From contig JAMPHH010000023.1 of NCBI GenBank assembly GCA_023663505.1, positions 1 through 41,062 of the forward strand: 41,062 bases of DNA, read 5' to 3'. The notes under the pieces were generated by a model. It did no database searches, had not been told where the DNA came from, and saw nothing but the letters and a program-made list of their open reading frames with translations. A program made the position numbers and the translations under genes. Positions 17,266 through 25,402 of the stretch are shown here, piece by piece. The first letter of the stretch is position 1. Each line of letters begins with the position of its first letter. This DNA is from Muribaculum sp. (GTDB lineage: Bacteria > Bacillota > Clostridia > Lachnospirales > Lachnospiraceae).

Positions 17266-17435
17266 AAAATAAATTTTTCAACCGCGAATTTGTGCCTGCG
17301 CAATGCGTAAAACACGCATGAAAGTTCGCAGATTGCGGAAAGGCATGATTATTAGATTGAAAAATCAAAGATTTTTCAATCAGAAATTTGTGCTTGCGCC
17401 CAAATTTCCGGTTTGCGGCAAGAATGGGGATTAGG
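17260..17435. repeat. Two tandem copies of the AT-rich hairpin/tail element
   Basis: Copy 1 starts with GGTTGAAAAA/TTTTTCAACC (17260-17283), also found identically at 36960-36983. Its tail, to about 17345, has ATGCGT/ACGCAT and CTGCG/CGCAG stems and closely matches the element before trpB. Copy 2 starts with the perfect 12-bp stem GATTGAAAAATC/GATTTTTCAATC (17355-17381) and a divergent tail. Together they fill the gap between trpE and trpGD, ending just before the trpGD ribosome site. Confidence 0.88.
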
Positions 17436-17469
17436 TTGAAAATGCTCGAATAAAAAGGAGGATAAAATC

Positions 17470-19083
17470 ATGATACTGATCATAGACAATTACGATAGTT
17501 TTTCTTATAATGTATATCAGCTTGCGGCATCTGTGAATCCCGATGTGAAGGTGATTCGCAATGACGAGCTGACGGTCGCGGAGATAGAGGCTTTGGCGCC
17601 AAGCCATATTATCATCTCGCCGGGACCGGGCAGACCTGCGGAAGCGGGTATCTGCGAGGAGGTAATCAGACATTTTGCGGGGAAAATCCCTATCCTGGGA
17701 ATCTGTCTGGGGCATCAGGCGATCTGCGAGGCGTTTGGCGGCACGATCACCTACGCAAAGCAGTTGATGCACGGCAAGCAGTCCGTGGTGCGTCTGGACA
17801 ATGACAGCGCGTTATTTAAGGGCATGGAAGCGGAAATGACCGTGGCAAGATACCATTCTCTGGCGGTGGAGGAGCATATGCCGGACTGCCTGAAGGCGAC
17901 CGCCACCACACCGGACGGGGAGATCATGGCGGTACAGCACAAGGAATATCCCATATATGGCGTCCAGTTTCACCCGGAATCCGTGCTGACACCGGACGGG
18001 CGCAAGATCATGGAGAATTTCCTTTTGGGGAGACTTACATCTCCCGTGGCAAAGGTGCAGAAGGGCTGCGCCCAGATCACGAAGGAAGCAATCATTAAGC
18101 TGAGCAGGAAAGAGGACATCGGCTATGAAATGGCAAAGGCTGTCATGAATGAGATCATGACGGGTGAGGCGACAGATGTGCAGAAAAGCGCCTATCTCAC
18201 AGCCTTTTCCATGAAGGGGGAGACGATTGAGGAGATCACCGGCTCGGCGGAGGAGATGCGCGCGCATGCGCTGCAGCTTAATGCCAACGTAGAGTCCTTG
18301 GAAATCGTGGGGACGGGTGGTGACGGCTCCAATTCCTTTAATATTTCCACCACGTCCGCCATGGTGATCTCGGCGGCGGGAGTGCCCGTGGCAAAGCACG
18401 GCAATCGGGCGGCAAGCTCCAAATCCGGCGCGGCGGACTGTCTGGAAGCCTTGGGGGTCAACATCTCCATTGAGCCGGAGCAGAGCAGGGCGATTTTGGA
18501 GGAGATAGGCTTGTGCTTCTTATTTGCGCAAAAATATCATTCCGCCATGAAGTATGTGGGACCGATTCGTAAGGAATTGGGTATCCGCACGGTATTTAAT
18601 ATTTTGGGACCCTTGACGAATCCCGCATGTCCCTCCTACATCGTGCTCGGGGTATATGACGAAGCCTTACTGGAGCCTATGGCGAAGGTGTTGGTGAATC
18701 TGGGAATCAAGAAGGGGCTTGTGGTGTATGGTCAGGACAAGATGGACGAGATCTCTGCGAGCTGCGCCACCAGCGTGTGCGAGTTGGAGAACGGCAGCCT
18801 GAAATCCTATGTGATCACTCCGGAGGAGATGGGGCTTGCGCGCTGTACCAAGGAGGATTTGGCAGGCGGCACACCTCAGGAGAATGCCGAGATGACCAAG
18901 GCGGTTTTGAACGGGGAGAAGGGACCCAGAAGGGACACTGTACTGATGAATGCGGGGGCGGCCCTGTATGTGGCAGGCAAGGCGGCAAGCATCGCCGACG
19001 GGGTGAAGCTGGCGGCGGAGACCATCGACAGCGGCAAGGCACTGGCACAGCTCGGGAGATTTGTAGAGTTGACGAACCGTTGA
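17470..19083 (+). CDS. trpGD: Fused anthranilate synthase glutamine amidotransferase and anthranilate phosphoribosyltransferase
   Basis: The product is 537 residues, starting behind aaaaggagg. Residues 1-190 are the TrpG glutaminase domain: DNYDSFSYNVYQL, the nucleophile Cys79 in GICLGHQA, and His168/Glu170 in VQFHPESV. It supplies ammonia to TrpE. After a short linker, residues about 200-537 are TrpD, which joins anthranilate to PRPP: GTGGDGSNSFN near residue 281, KHGNRAASSKSGAAD, and GPIRKELGIRTVFNILGPL. All key residues are present in both halves. The fusion keeps the two steps at fixed ratio; TrpG-TrpD fusions are known in enterobacteria and some other bacteria. The stop codon TGA overlaps the first bases of a GC-rich repeat. 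Confidence 0.97.
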   Translation: MILIIDNYDSFSYNVYQLAASVNPDVKVIRNDELTVAEIEALAPSHIIISPGPGRPAEAGICEEVIRHFAGKIPILGICLGHQAICEAFGGTITYAKQLMHGKQSVVRLDNDSALFKGMEAEMTVARYHSLAVEEHMPDCLKATATTPDGEIMAVQHKEYPIYGVQFHPESVLTPDGRKIMENFLLGRLTSPVAKVQKGCAQITKEAIIKLSRKEDIGYEMAKAVMNEIMTGEATDVQKSAYLTAFSMKGETIEEITGSAEEMRAHALQLNANVESLEIVGTGGDGSNSFNISTTSAMVISAAGVPVAKHGNRAASSKSGAADCLEALGVNISIEPEQSRAILEEIGLCFLFAQKYHSAMKYVGPIRKELGIRTVFNILGPLTNPACPSYIVLGVYDEALLEPMAKVLVNLGIKKGLVVYGQDKMDEISASCATSVCELENGSLKSYVITPEEMGLARCTKEDLAGGTPQENAEMTKAVLNGEKGPRRDTVLMNAGAALYVAGKAASIADGVKLAAETIDSGKALAQLGRFVELTNR

Positions 19084-19256
19084 TTCCCGCGGGCAATGAG
19101 TCGAGACGGTGCAGTTGACCTTGCTCCGATGGTTGCATGAGCACAAAATCAATAAAATTGGTTTGGAGAATGATGTGGGGTTGTTGACTTGCGTGAGCGA
19201 TGAGCCATGTCAATGCAATTGACTTTGTTTCGATGACTGTATGAGCACAAGGCAGC
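19083..19256. repeat. GC-rich dispersed repeat, tandemly doubled
   Basis: It opens with attcccgcgggcaatgagtc (19083-19102), one base different from the copy at 40936. A unit of about 107 bases is then repeated in diverged form: gttgaccttgctccgatg...atgagcacaa is echoed by attgactttgtttcgatg...atgagcacaa. With the short tandem repeats after it, this fills the gap between trpGD and trpC. Confidence 0.8.
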
Positions 19257-19270
19257 CTATGCACAGAAGC

Positions 19271-19303
19271 AGTATAGAAATAGTATAGAAATAGTATAGA
19301 AAT
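19271..19303 (+). repeat. Three perfect 11-bp tandem repeats, agtatagaaat
   Basis: Three exact head-to-tail copies lie immediately before the trpC ribosome site (atgagg). Each includes tatagaaat, which looks like a -10 hexamer, but no -35 at correct spacing is evident. Confidence 0.9.
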
Positions 19304-19319
19304 GAAATGAGGACAGAAA

Positions 19320-20117
19320 ATGATTTTAGATGAGATTGCTGCAAAGACCATAGAGCGTATTCAGGCGAAGAAGGAAAAGCTGCCCTTGGCGGAGCTTAAG
19401 GCGCAGGCGGAGGAGCTTCCGCTGCACAGGGCGGCGGATAAGCCTTACCCCTTTGAGCGTGCGCTTGGCAGGGAGGGCATGAGCTTTATCTGTGAGGTGA
19501 AGAAGGCGTCTCCCTCCAAGGGGGTGATCGCGGAGGATTTTCCCTATGAGGAGATTGCCGTGGAATATGAGAGGGCGGGGGCGGACGCAATCTCCGTGCT
19601 GACAGAGCCGTTTTATTTCCAAGGGAGCGACGAGTATCTGGCGGCAATCCGCGGGAAGGTGGAGATTCCGCTGCTTCGCAAGGATTTTACGGTAGATGAA
19701 TATATGCTTTATGAGGCGAAGCTTTTGGGGGCAGATGCTGTTCTGTTGATATGCGCGATTCTCTCCCAGACACAATTGTCAGAATATGCGGGGATCGCAG
19801 ACGACTTGGGGCTTTCCGCCTTGGTGGAGGCGCATGACGAGGCCGAGGTGGAGATGGCGCTTGCGGCAGGCGCGCGGATCGTCGGAGTGAACAATCGCAA
19901 TCTCAAGGATTTTACCGTGGATATCAACAACTCCGTGCGGCTTAGGGGGCTTGTCCCGCCCAAGATTTTGTTTGTGTCCGAGAGCGGCATGAAGGGGCGG
20001 GAGGATATTGCCAAGCTGGAGCAAAACGGAACCAATGCGGTGCTGATCGGAGAGACCTTTATGCGGAGCGCGGACAAGGCGGAGATGCTGCGGCAATTGG
20101 CAGGGAAATTCATGTGA
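19320..20117 (+). CDS. trpC: Indole-3-glycerol-phosphate synthase
   Basis: The product is 265 residues, the normal length for a single-domain TrpC. It closes the ring of CdRP to form indole glycerol phosphate. Family signatures in order: ICEVKKASPSKGVI with the substrate-binding Lys, YERAGADAISVLTEP, LLRKDFTVDEY, VEAHDEAEVEMAL, GVNNRNLKDFTVD, VSESGMKGREDI and LIGETFM. It is not fused to TrpF, and no TrpF gene follows it before trpB, although the next 226 bases are where trpF often lies. The start at 19320 follows atgaggacagaaa. Confidence 0.97.
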   Translation: MILDEIAAKTIERIQAKKEKLPLAELKAQAEELPLHRAADKPYPFERALGREGMSFICEVKKASPSKGVIAEDFPYEEIAVEYERAGADAISVLTEPFYFQGSDEYLAAIRGKVEIPLLRKDFTVDEYMLYEAKLLGADAVLLICAILSQTQLSEYAGIADDLGLSALVEAHDEAEVEMALAAGARIVGVNNRNLKDFTVDINNSVRLRGLVPPKILFVSESGMKGREDIAKLEQNGTNAVLIGETFMRSADKAEMLRQLAGKFM

Positions 20118-20158
20118 AGCGACCTGCGGCAAAGGGGAAGTTAATAAGATAAATAATA

Positions 20159-20206
20159 GACGACCAAAAGGACAACAAAAAAGACAACTAAAAGGTCAAC
20201 TAAAGT
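20159..20206 (+). repeat. Four degenerate 12-bp tandem repeats
   Basis: The units gacgaccaaaag, gacaacaaaaaa, gacaactaaaag and gtcaactaaagt follow one another in the trpC-trpB gap. The reading frames do not continue into a protein, so it looks non-coding. Confidence 0.85.
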
Positions 20207-20247
20207 GGCAATAAGCTGAGAGTGACAGCAAATTGAGAAATGGAATA

Positions 20248-20343
20248 GCGTGAGAAATTAATTTTTACACGCAAATTTGCGCCTGCACAATGCGTAAAAT
20301 ATGCATGAAGATTCGCAGGCTGCGGAAAGGCACGGTTATTATC
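20248..20343. repeat. AT-rich hairpin/tail element that runs into the trpB start
   Basis: A stem GCGTG...CACGC encloses gaaattaattttt. The tail matches the trpE-trpGD copy (17284-17345) at most positions. The inner stem ATGCGT/ACGCAT there becomes ATGCGT/ATGCAT here, keeping pairing through G-U. The element ends only bases from the trpB ATG, and its ggaaagg is the only candidate ribosome site for trpB. Confidence 0.85.
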
Positions 20344-21528
20344 ATGAGTAAAGGACGTTACGGAATCCATGGAGGGCAGTATATTTCGGAGACATTGATG
20401 AATGAGCTGATAGCGTTGGAGGAGTCATATGAGCATTATAAAAATGATCCTGATTTTCAGGCACAGTTGAATCAGCTTTTGAATGAGTATGCGGGGAGAC
20501 CCTCTCTGTTGTACTATGCGGAGAAAATGACTAAGGATTTGGGGGGCGCGAGAATCTATTTAAAGCGCGAGGATTTGAACCATACAGGCTCCCATAAGAT
20601 CAACAATGTACTGGGGCAGGCTCTCCTTGCCAAGAAGCGGGGCAAGACAAGGCTGATCGCGGAGACCGGAGCGGGACAGCACGGTGTGGCGACCGCGACT
20701 GCCGCCGCGCTGCTCGGAATGGAATGTGAGATTTTCATGGGCAAGGAGGACACGGACAGACAGGCGTTGAATGTGTATCGTATGGAGCTTCTGGGCGCGA
20801 AGGTGCACCCTGTGACCAGCGGCACACAGACCCTGAAGGACGCGGTCAATGAGACCATGCGGGAGTGGACGAATCGGGTAAATGACACCCATTATTGTCT
20901 CGGCTCCGTGATGGGACCGCACCCGTTTCCCATGATCGTGCGGGATTTTCAGAGTGTTATCAGCAGGGAGGCGCGGGCTCAGATTTTGGAGGCGGAGGGG
21001 AAGCTTCCGGCTGCGGTGGCGGCATGTGTCGGCGGCGGCAGCAATGCCATGGGCATGTTTTACAATTTTATCCCCGATGAGGGCGTGGAACTGATCGGCT
21101 GCGAGGCGGCGGGCAAGGGTGTGGATACGGCGCGGACGGCGGCGACCATTGCCACGGGAACGCTTGGAATCTTCCATGGTATGAAGTCCTATTTTTGTCA
21201 GGACGAGTACGGACAGATCGCGCCGGTGTATTCTATATCTGCGGGCTTGGATTATCCCGGGATCGGACCGGAGCACGCGCATCTTCACGATACGGGCAGG
21301 GCGAAATACGTGCCCGTCACGGACGATGAGGCGGTGGATGCCTTCGAGTATCTGGCTCGGACAGAGGGGATCATATGTGCCATAGAGAGCGCCCATGCTC
21401 TGGCTCATGTGATGAAGATCGCGAAGGATTATCGACCTGATCAAAGCATTATAGTCTGCCTGTCCGGACGCGGAGACAAGGACGTGGCGGCAATCGCCAG
21501 ATATCGCGGCGTGGAAATACATGATTGA
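20344..21528 (+). CDS. trpB: Tryptophan synthase beta chain
   Basis: The product is 394 residues with the start at 20344 (MSKGRYGIHGGQYISETLM); the frame is open upstream to 20290, but that part is repeat sequence. It condenses indole with serine using PLP. The cofactor lysine is Lys85 in GSHKINNVLGQ; ETGAGQHGVATA, the glycine-rich GGGSNAMG phosphate loop, and SAGLDYPGIGPEHAHL are all present. This is the ordinary TrpB1 type working with TrpA, encoded 51 bases downstream. The ribosome site is weak and remote (ggaaagg, 13 bases), and comes from the repeat element before it, which may set its translation level. Confidence 0.97.
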   Translation: MSKGRYGIHGGQYISETLMNELIALEESYEHYKNDPDFQAQLNQLLNEYAGRPSLLYYAEKMTKDLGGARIYLKREDLNHTGSHKINNVLGQALLAKKRGKTRLIAETGAGQHGVATATAAALLGMECEIFMGKEDTDRQALNVYRMELLGAKVHPVTSGTQTLKDAVNETMREWTNRVNDTHYCLGSVMGPHPFPMIVRDFQSVISREARAQILEAEGKLPAAVAACVGGGSNAMGMFYNFIPDEGVELIGCEAAGKGVDTARTAATIATGTLGIFHGMKSYFCQDEYGQIAPVYSISAGLDYPGIGPEHAHLHDTGRAKYVPVTDDEAVDAFEYLARTEGIICAIESAHALAHVMKIAKDYRPDQSIIVCLSGRGDKDVAAIARYRGVEIHD

Positions 21529-21579
21529 CGTATGACTGATGATGAAATATGATGGAATCAGGAGAACAGGAGAAGGAAA

Positions 21580-22377
21580 ATGAATACAACAGTAAAAAAC
21601 TCGGTTGACAATGTTTTTGGGACGCCGAACGGCAAAGCCTTTATCGGATTTCTGACGGCGGGAGACCCGGACGCGGACAGTACGGTCAGGTTTATCTTAG
21701 AGATGGAAAGGGCGGGAGCGGATTTGATCGAGATCGGGATTCCCTTTTCAGACCCGACGGCGGAGGGCGTGGTGATTCAGGACGCCAATATCAGATCGCT
21801 TGAAAACGGCATGACTACGGACGGCGTGTTTGAGATTGTCAGGAGGGTTCGCGAGGTCTCCAAGCTTCCGTTGGCGTTTATGACCTATTCCAACCCCGTG
21901 TTCCATTACGGCTATGAGAGATTCTTTGCGAAATGCGAGGAGCTTGGGGTGGGGGCGATCATCATTCCCGATCTGCCCTATGAGGAGAAGGCGGAGGTGG
22001 AGGAGCCCGCGGCGGCGCACAATGTTCATTTGATCTCTATGATCGCGCCAACGTCGGAGACTCGTATCCAAGCCATTGCAAGCGAGTCCCATGGCTTTAT
22101 CTATGTGGTGAGTTCTATGGGCGTCACCGGAGTGCGCAGCGAGATCAAGACGGACTTGGCAGCTATCGTGGAGAGCGTCCGCAAGGTGACGGATATCCCC
22201 TGCGCTATCGGTTTTGGCATCAGTACGCCGGAGCAGGCGGCAAAGATGGCGGCAGTGTCTGACGGGGCGATCGTGGGCAGTGCAATCGTGAGGATCATCG
22301 AGCGATATGGTGCCGATGCCGCACCGGAGCTTTATCGCTATGTAAAGAGCATGAAGGACGCAGTGAGCGCGGTGTAA
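21580..22377 (+). CDS. trpA: Tryptophan synthase alpha chain
   Basis: The product is 265 residues, starting behind acaggagaaggaaa. It cleaves indole glycerol phosphate and passes indole to TrpB. Catalytic Glu51 lies in LIEIGIPFSDPTAEG, which also includes the catalytic Asp. Later segments PDLPYEEKAEVEE, SSMGVTGVRS, IGFGIST and DGAIVGSAIV match the phosphate-binding barrel ends. Length is normal. It closes the trp operon. Two short stems follow (aggaatc/ggattcct and aattcgc/gcgaatt, 22377-22416) without a T run, so read-through into the next genes is possible. Confidence 0.97.
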   Translation: MNTTVKNSVDNVFGTPNGKAFIGFLTAGDPDADSTVRFILEMERAGADLIEIGIPFSDPTAEGVVIQDANIRSLENGMTTDGVFEIVRRVREVSKLPLAFMTYSNPVFHYGYERFFAKCEELGVGAIIIPDLPYEEKAEVEEPAAAHNVHLISMIAPTSETRIQAIASESHGFIYVVSSMGVTGVRSEIKTDLAAIVESVRKVTDIPCAIGFGISTPEQAAKMAAVSDGAIVGSAIVRIIERYGADAAPELYRYVKSMKDAVSAV

Positions 22378-22442
22378 GGAATCTAAGGATTCCTGCAAAT
22401 TCGCAAAGTGCGCGAATTAGTCGGAATACGGAGGATAGGACA

Positions 22443-22667
22443 ATGGACATGGGAGGTATGTTCAAGGTAATCGGTGCATGGAATACCTTTAAGGCGAATC
22501 ACCCGAAATTCCCCGCGTTTTGCAAAGCGGTGGGAAGAAACGGTCTGCGGGAGGACAGTGTCATAGAGATTATTGTCACCACGCCGGAGGGTGAGCGGAT
22601 AGAGACCAGTATCAAGGTACAGGCAAGCGATTTGGAGCTGCTTAGAAGCGTGACACAGATGCAGTAG
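22443..22667 (+). CDS. Small protein of 74 residues, unknown, linked to LuxE/LuxC genes
   Basis: The start follows acggagg at eight bases or so. The protein is soluble, with an N-terminal helix (FKVIGAWNTFKANHPKFPAF) and a beta-like second half (EIIVTTPEGERIETSIKV) ending in a short helix. It has no cysteines beyond one, and no carrier-protein serine motif such as DSL, so it is not a classical acyl carrier protein. Its stop codon directly abuts the ATG of the LuxE-like gene (22665-22668), which strongly suggests translational coupling. I do not recognise the family; a regulatory or scaffold subunit of the acyl-reducing complex is inference from position. Confidence 0.75.
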   Translation: MDMGGMFKVIGAWNTFKANHPKFPAFCKAVGRNGLREDSVIEIIVTTPEGERIETSIKVQASDLELLRSVTQMQ

Positions 22668-23804
22668 ATGCGATTATGCGGGGGTGTAAGTTTGAGGTGG
22701 AGAGGACGTTTATTTTCCGTTAAGGAACCCTTTGACGTCAAGGGGACACAGAGACTTTTTGCGAGAGCCATGAGGGAGAATTGCAGCTTTCAGTATAGAA
22801 GCTGTCCGGAGTATCGGCGGCTGCTGAAGGCTTTTTCCTTTGCGCCTAAAAACCTTAGAAGGGTGGAGGATTTGGGGCGGCTGCCCTTTATTCCCACGGC
22901 GAACTTCAAGCAGCGCACAATGTTCTCCGTTCCTAAGCGTCAGATGCTGGTACAGGCTACCTCGTCGGGCACCAGCGGGCGGTTCAGTAGGATTGGTTTG
23001 GACTTCGGCGATCTGTGGTGCGGATTGAAGATGGTGCTTCAAATCGGCAAATGGCGCGGCTTGTTTTCCCTATGTCCTACCCGCTATATTATACTGGGAT
23101 ATCAGCCTCACAGGAGCAATCATACGGCTGTGACCAAAACTGCCTTTGGGGCGACATTTTTTGCACCCGCGGTCAGCAGGGTGTACGCTCTGAAATATAA
23201 TGTGCAGAAGCAGGGATATGAGGTGGATTTGGAGGGGATCGTGAAGGCGCTTCAAAAATACGCATTGAGAAGCTTGCCCGTGCGCTTCATGGGCTTTCCG
23301 TCCTACACGTATTTTCTGCTGAAGCAGATGGACGAGAGAGGGATTCATCTGAAATTAAAAAAAGGCTCCAAGATTATGTTAGGCGGCGGTTGGAAGCAAT
23401 TTTATAAGGAGCAGGTGGACAAGGAGGTACTGTATCGTCTGGCGAAGAAGGTACTGGACGTAGATGAGGAGAACGTGGTAGAATTCTTCGGGGCGGTGGA
23501 GCACCCCATTCTGTATTGTGACTGCAGGAATCATCATTTTCACGTGCCTGTGTACAGCCGCGTGCTGATTCGAGATGTGGACACCTTGGAGCCGCTGCCC
23601 ATGGGACGGTTGGGACTGGTGAATCTGCTTTCGCCTATGGTCAGGAGCACGCCGATTCTCAGTGTCATGACAGATGATCTGGGGATTCTGCACGAGGGAG
23701 GAGCTTGCGGCTGCGGACTGGACAGCCCCTATCTGGAGATTGTGGGAAGAATCGGGCTTAAGGAGATCAAGACCTGCGCGGCGGGGGCTGCGGAGCTGCT
23801 GTAA
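22668..23804 (+). CDS. LuxE-like acyl-protein synthetase
   Basis: The product is 378 residues from the ATG at 22668; a TTG at 22692, with gcgggggtg before it, would give a product shorter by eight residues. The ANL-superfamily nucleotide loop is visible as QATSSGTSGRFSR near residue 100, preceded by LPFIPTANFKQRTMFS. LuxE enzymes activate fatty acids with ATP and hold them as acyl thioesters for reduction by LuxC. The LuxC-like gene follows 175 bases downstream. A late Cys cluster (GGACGCGLD) near the C-terminus may be part of the acyl-accepting region. No luxA, luxB or luxD is present, so the product is more likely an aldehyde or alcohol for lipids or signals than light. The substrate is unknown. 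Confidence 0.85.
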   Translation: MRLCGGVSLRWRGRLFSVKEPFDVKGTQRLFARAMRENCSFQYRSCPEYRRLLKAFSFAPKNLRRVEDLGRLPFIPTANFKQRTMFSVPKRQMLVQATSSGTSGRFSRIGLDFGDLWCGLKMVLQIGKWRGLFSLCPTRYIILGYQPHRSNHTAVTKTAFGATFFAPAVSRVYALKYNVQKQGYEVDLEGIVKALQKYALRSLPVRFMGFPSYTYFLLKQMDERGIHLKLKKGSKIMLGGGWKQFYKEQVDKEVLYRLAKKVLDVDEENVVEFFGAVEHPILYCDCRNHHFHVPVYSRVLIRDVDTLEPLPMGRLGLVNLLSPMVRSTPILSVMTDDLGILHEGGACGCGLDSPYLEIVGRIGLKEIKTCAAGAAELL

Positions 23805-23881
23805 TGATATGCAAAAGCTATGTTACAAATAGATTGGTTGTGCCGCCGTTCGGCATATTCGGAGGATTGAGGGGGATAAGC

Positions 23882-23899
23882 TTGAAAATATATTTTCAA
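23882..23899. repeat. Perfect 18-bp AT-rich palindrome upstream of the LuxC gene
   Basis: TTGAAAATATATTTTCAA is a perfect palindrome in the 175-base gap between the LuxE-like and LuxC-like genes. It resembles the hairpin heads at 17260, 32607 and 36960 but lacks their long tail. Confidence 0.8.
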
Positions 23900-23979
23900 A
23901 CTATTATTTATTGGTTGAAGTGGGGCTGTCGCTTTAATGATTGGAAAATTGGTTAGTGCAACAGCCATGGGGGATACAG

Positions 23980-25326
23980 ATGATTTTGGCGAATGGAAAG
24001 GTGTATGATTCTTCCCTGCAGGGAGAGCTGTTGGGCGGGTTGGAGAGGGAGATCGACGGAACTCGCACTCATGGCAGGCTGCGCCCCGAGACGGTGATCG
24101 GGGCTGTGGGCGCGCTTCGGAGTAAGCTTCTGGCGGGGGAATTCCAAGAACAGATAGACAGATTGGCGGAGTCGGGGGCTCACGGCACAGAGAATGTCAG
24201 GACACAGATCGCACAGGTTTTGGAGCTGCTTAGGCGGGAGCATTTGGAATATAAGCTGCGGGTGGAGCTGGGATTTGGCGGGACAGGAACCAAGCAGAGG
24301 GCTTTGTACGGGGAGTATGTGACTAAGCCGCGCTTTGGGCAGCAAGCCCTTCGGGTTCGCACGGTTCCGCTGGGGACGCTTTTCCATATTGCGGCGGGGA
24401 ATATAGACGGATTGCCTGTATATAGTGTTTTGGAGGGGCTTTTGACGGGAAATGTGAATATTTTAAAGCTCCCTCAGGCGGACAGCGGGCTCTCGATTGA
24501 AATCCTGCGGGAGCTGATCGCCATAGAGCCGGAGCTTGCGCCTTACATCTATGTGTTTGACACACCTTCGGAGGATATCGAGGCGATGCGCCGTATGGCG
24601 GATATGAGTGACGGAATCGTGGTGTGGGGCGGAGACGGGGCTGTGCAGGCGGTGAGGCAGATGGCGAAGCCGGGCACAAGACTGATAGAATGGGGGCACA
24701 AGCTGGGCTTTGCCTATCTGTCGGGATATGAGGATCGGCAGTCGGAGCTGCGCGGACTGGCGGAGCATATCGTCGGGACAAGGCAGCTTCTTTGCAGCTC
24801 CTGTCAGGTGATTTATCTGGACACGGAGAGCATGGAGGAGGTATATGCGTTCTGCGGGGAGTTCATGCCTTATCTGCAGGCTGCCGTGAACCGTAATCCC
24901 CAAAGCGGTATCAGCGCCCTCGGGACACAGGCGGAGATATCACTGCGGCGGTACTGTGACAGGGTAGAGGATATTCTGGCGGGGGCTGACACGGGGGAGC
25001 AAAAGGTATTTTACGGTCAGGGGTGTTCCCTGACCGCCATGACTGACAGTGAGCTGGAGCTCTCTTATATGTTTGGCAACTGCCTTGTAAAGCGATTGCC
25101 AAGGAATCGGATCTTCACGCAGCTGCGCCGCCATAAGGTGTATCTGCAGTCAGTGGGGTTAATCTGTGACAGTGATAGGAGAGAAGAGCTGACGGAGCTT
25201 TTTGCTGCCTGTGGGCTTGTGAGAATCATGCGGGCGGGACACCAGTCGGACTCCTTTGTGGGGGAGGCGCATGACGGGGAATACGCGCTGCAAAGATATG
25301 TGCGGGTGGTCAATGTGGAGCCGTAA
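23980..25326 (+). CDS. LuxC-like acyl-CoA/acyl-protein reductase
   Basis: The product is 448 residues from the ATG at 23980, six bases after GGGGG; the TTG at 23941 is a poorer choice. The protein has the LuxC (aldehyde-dehydrogenase-like) layout: GTLFHIAAGNIDGLPVYSV, GNVNILKLPQADSGL for cofactor binding, IVVWGGDGAVQAVRQ, and the cysteine segment LLCSSCQVIYLD, in which Cys272 or Cys275 is the likely acyl-accepting nucleophile. It would reduce an activated fatty acyl group to aldehyde with NADPH. Pairing with the LuxE-like gene makes a two-subunit fatty-acid reductase. The last ten bases before the next promoter leave no room for a terminator. Confidence 0.9.
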   Translation: MILANGKVYDSSLQGELLGGLEREIDGTRTHGRLRPETVIGAVGALRSKLLAGEFQEQIDRLAESGAHGTENVRTQIAQVLELLRREHLEYKLRVELGFGGTGTKQRALYGEYVTKPRFGQQALRVRTVPLGTLFHIAAGNIDGLPVYSVLEGLLTGNVNILKLPQADSGLSIEILRELIAIEPELAPYIYVFDTPSEDIEAMRRMADMSDGIVVWGGDGAVQAVRQMAKPGTRLIEWGHKLGFAYLSGYEDRQSELRGLAEHIVGTRQLLCSSCQVIYLDTESMEEVYAFCGEFMPYLQAAVNRNPQSGISALGTQAEISLRRYCDRVEDILAGADTGEQKVFYGQGCSLTAMTDSELELSYMFGNCLVKRLPRNRIFTQLRRHKVYLQSVGLICDSDRREELTELFAACGLVRIMRAGHQSDSFVGEAHDGEYALQRYVRVVNVEP

Positions 25327-25335
25327 TGTAATAGC

Positions 25336-25364
25336 TTGCCGCCCATAGGATAAAATGCTATACT
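25336..25364 (+). promoter_or_regulatory. Promoter TTGCCG-17-TATACT ahead of the cassette
   Basis: The -35 TTGCCG (25336-25341) and -10 TATACT (25359-25364) are 17 bases apart. It lies upstream of the first copy of the direct repeat, so before the cassette arrived it probably drove the DUF1295 gene now at 27280. Confidence 0.7.
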
Positions 25365-25370
25365 GGGGTA

Positions 25371-25402
25371 TATTGTATAGAGTATGGAGGTGTAGGGAAA
25401 TG
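25371..25402 (+). repeat. Left direct repeat (RBS plus start codon)
   Basis: It reads tattgtatagagtatggagg followed by tgtagggaaatg. It differs from the right copy only at three adjacent bases (tat here, ctc there). Confidence 0.92.

Noticed and set aside
17260..17435. Repeat hairpins in the trpE-trpGD gap read as a CRISPR array
   Set aside because: There are only two copies, with dissimilar tails and no uniform spacers.
20560..21522. 320-codon minus-strand frame opposite trpB
   Set aside because: It lies fully within trpB and has no ribosome site or recognisable domains.
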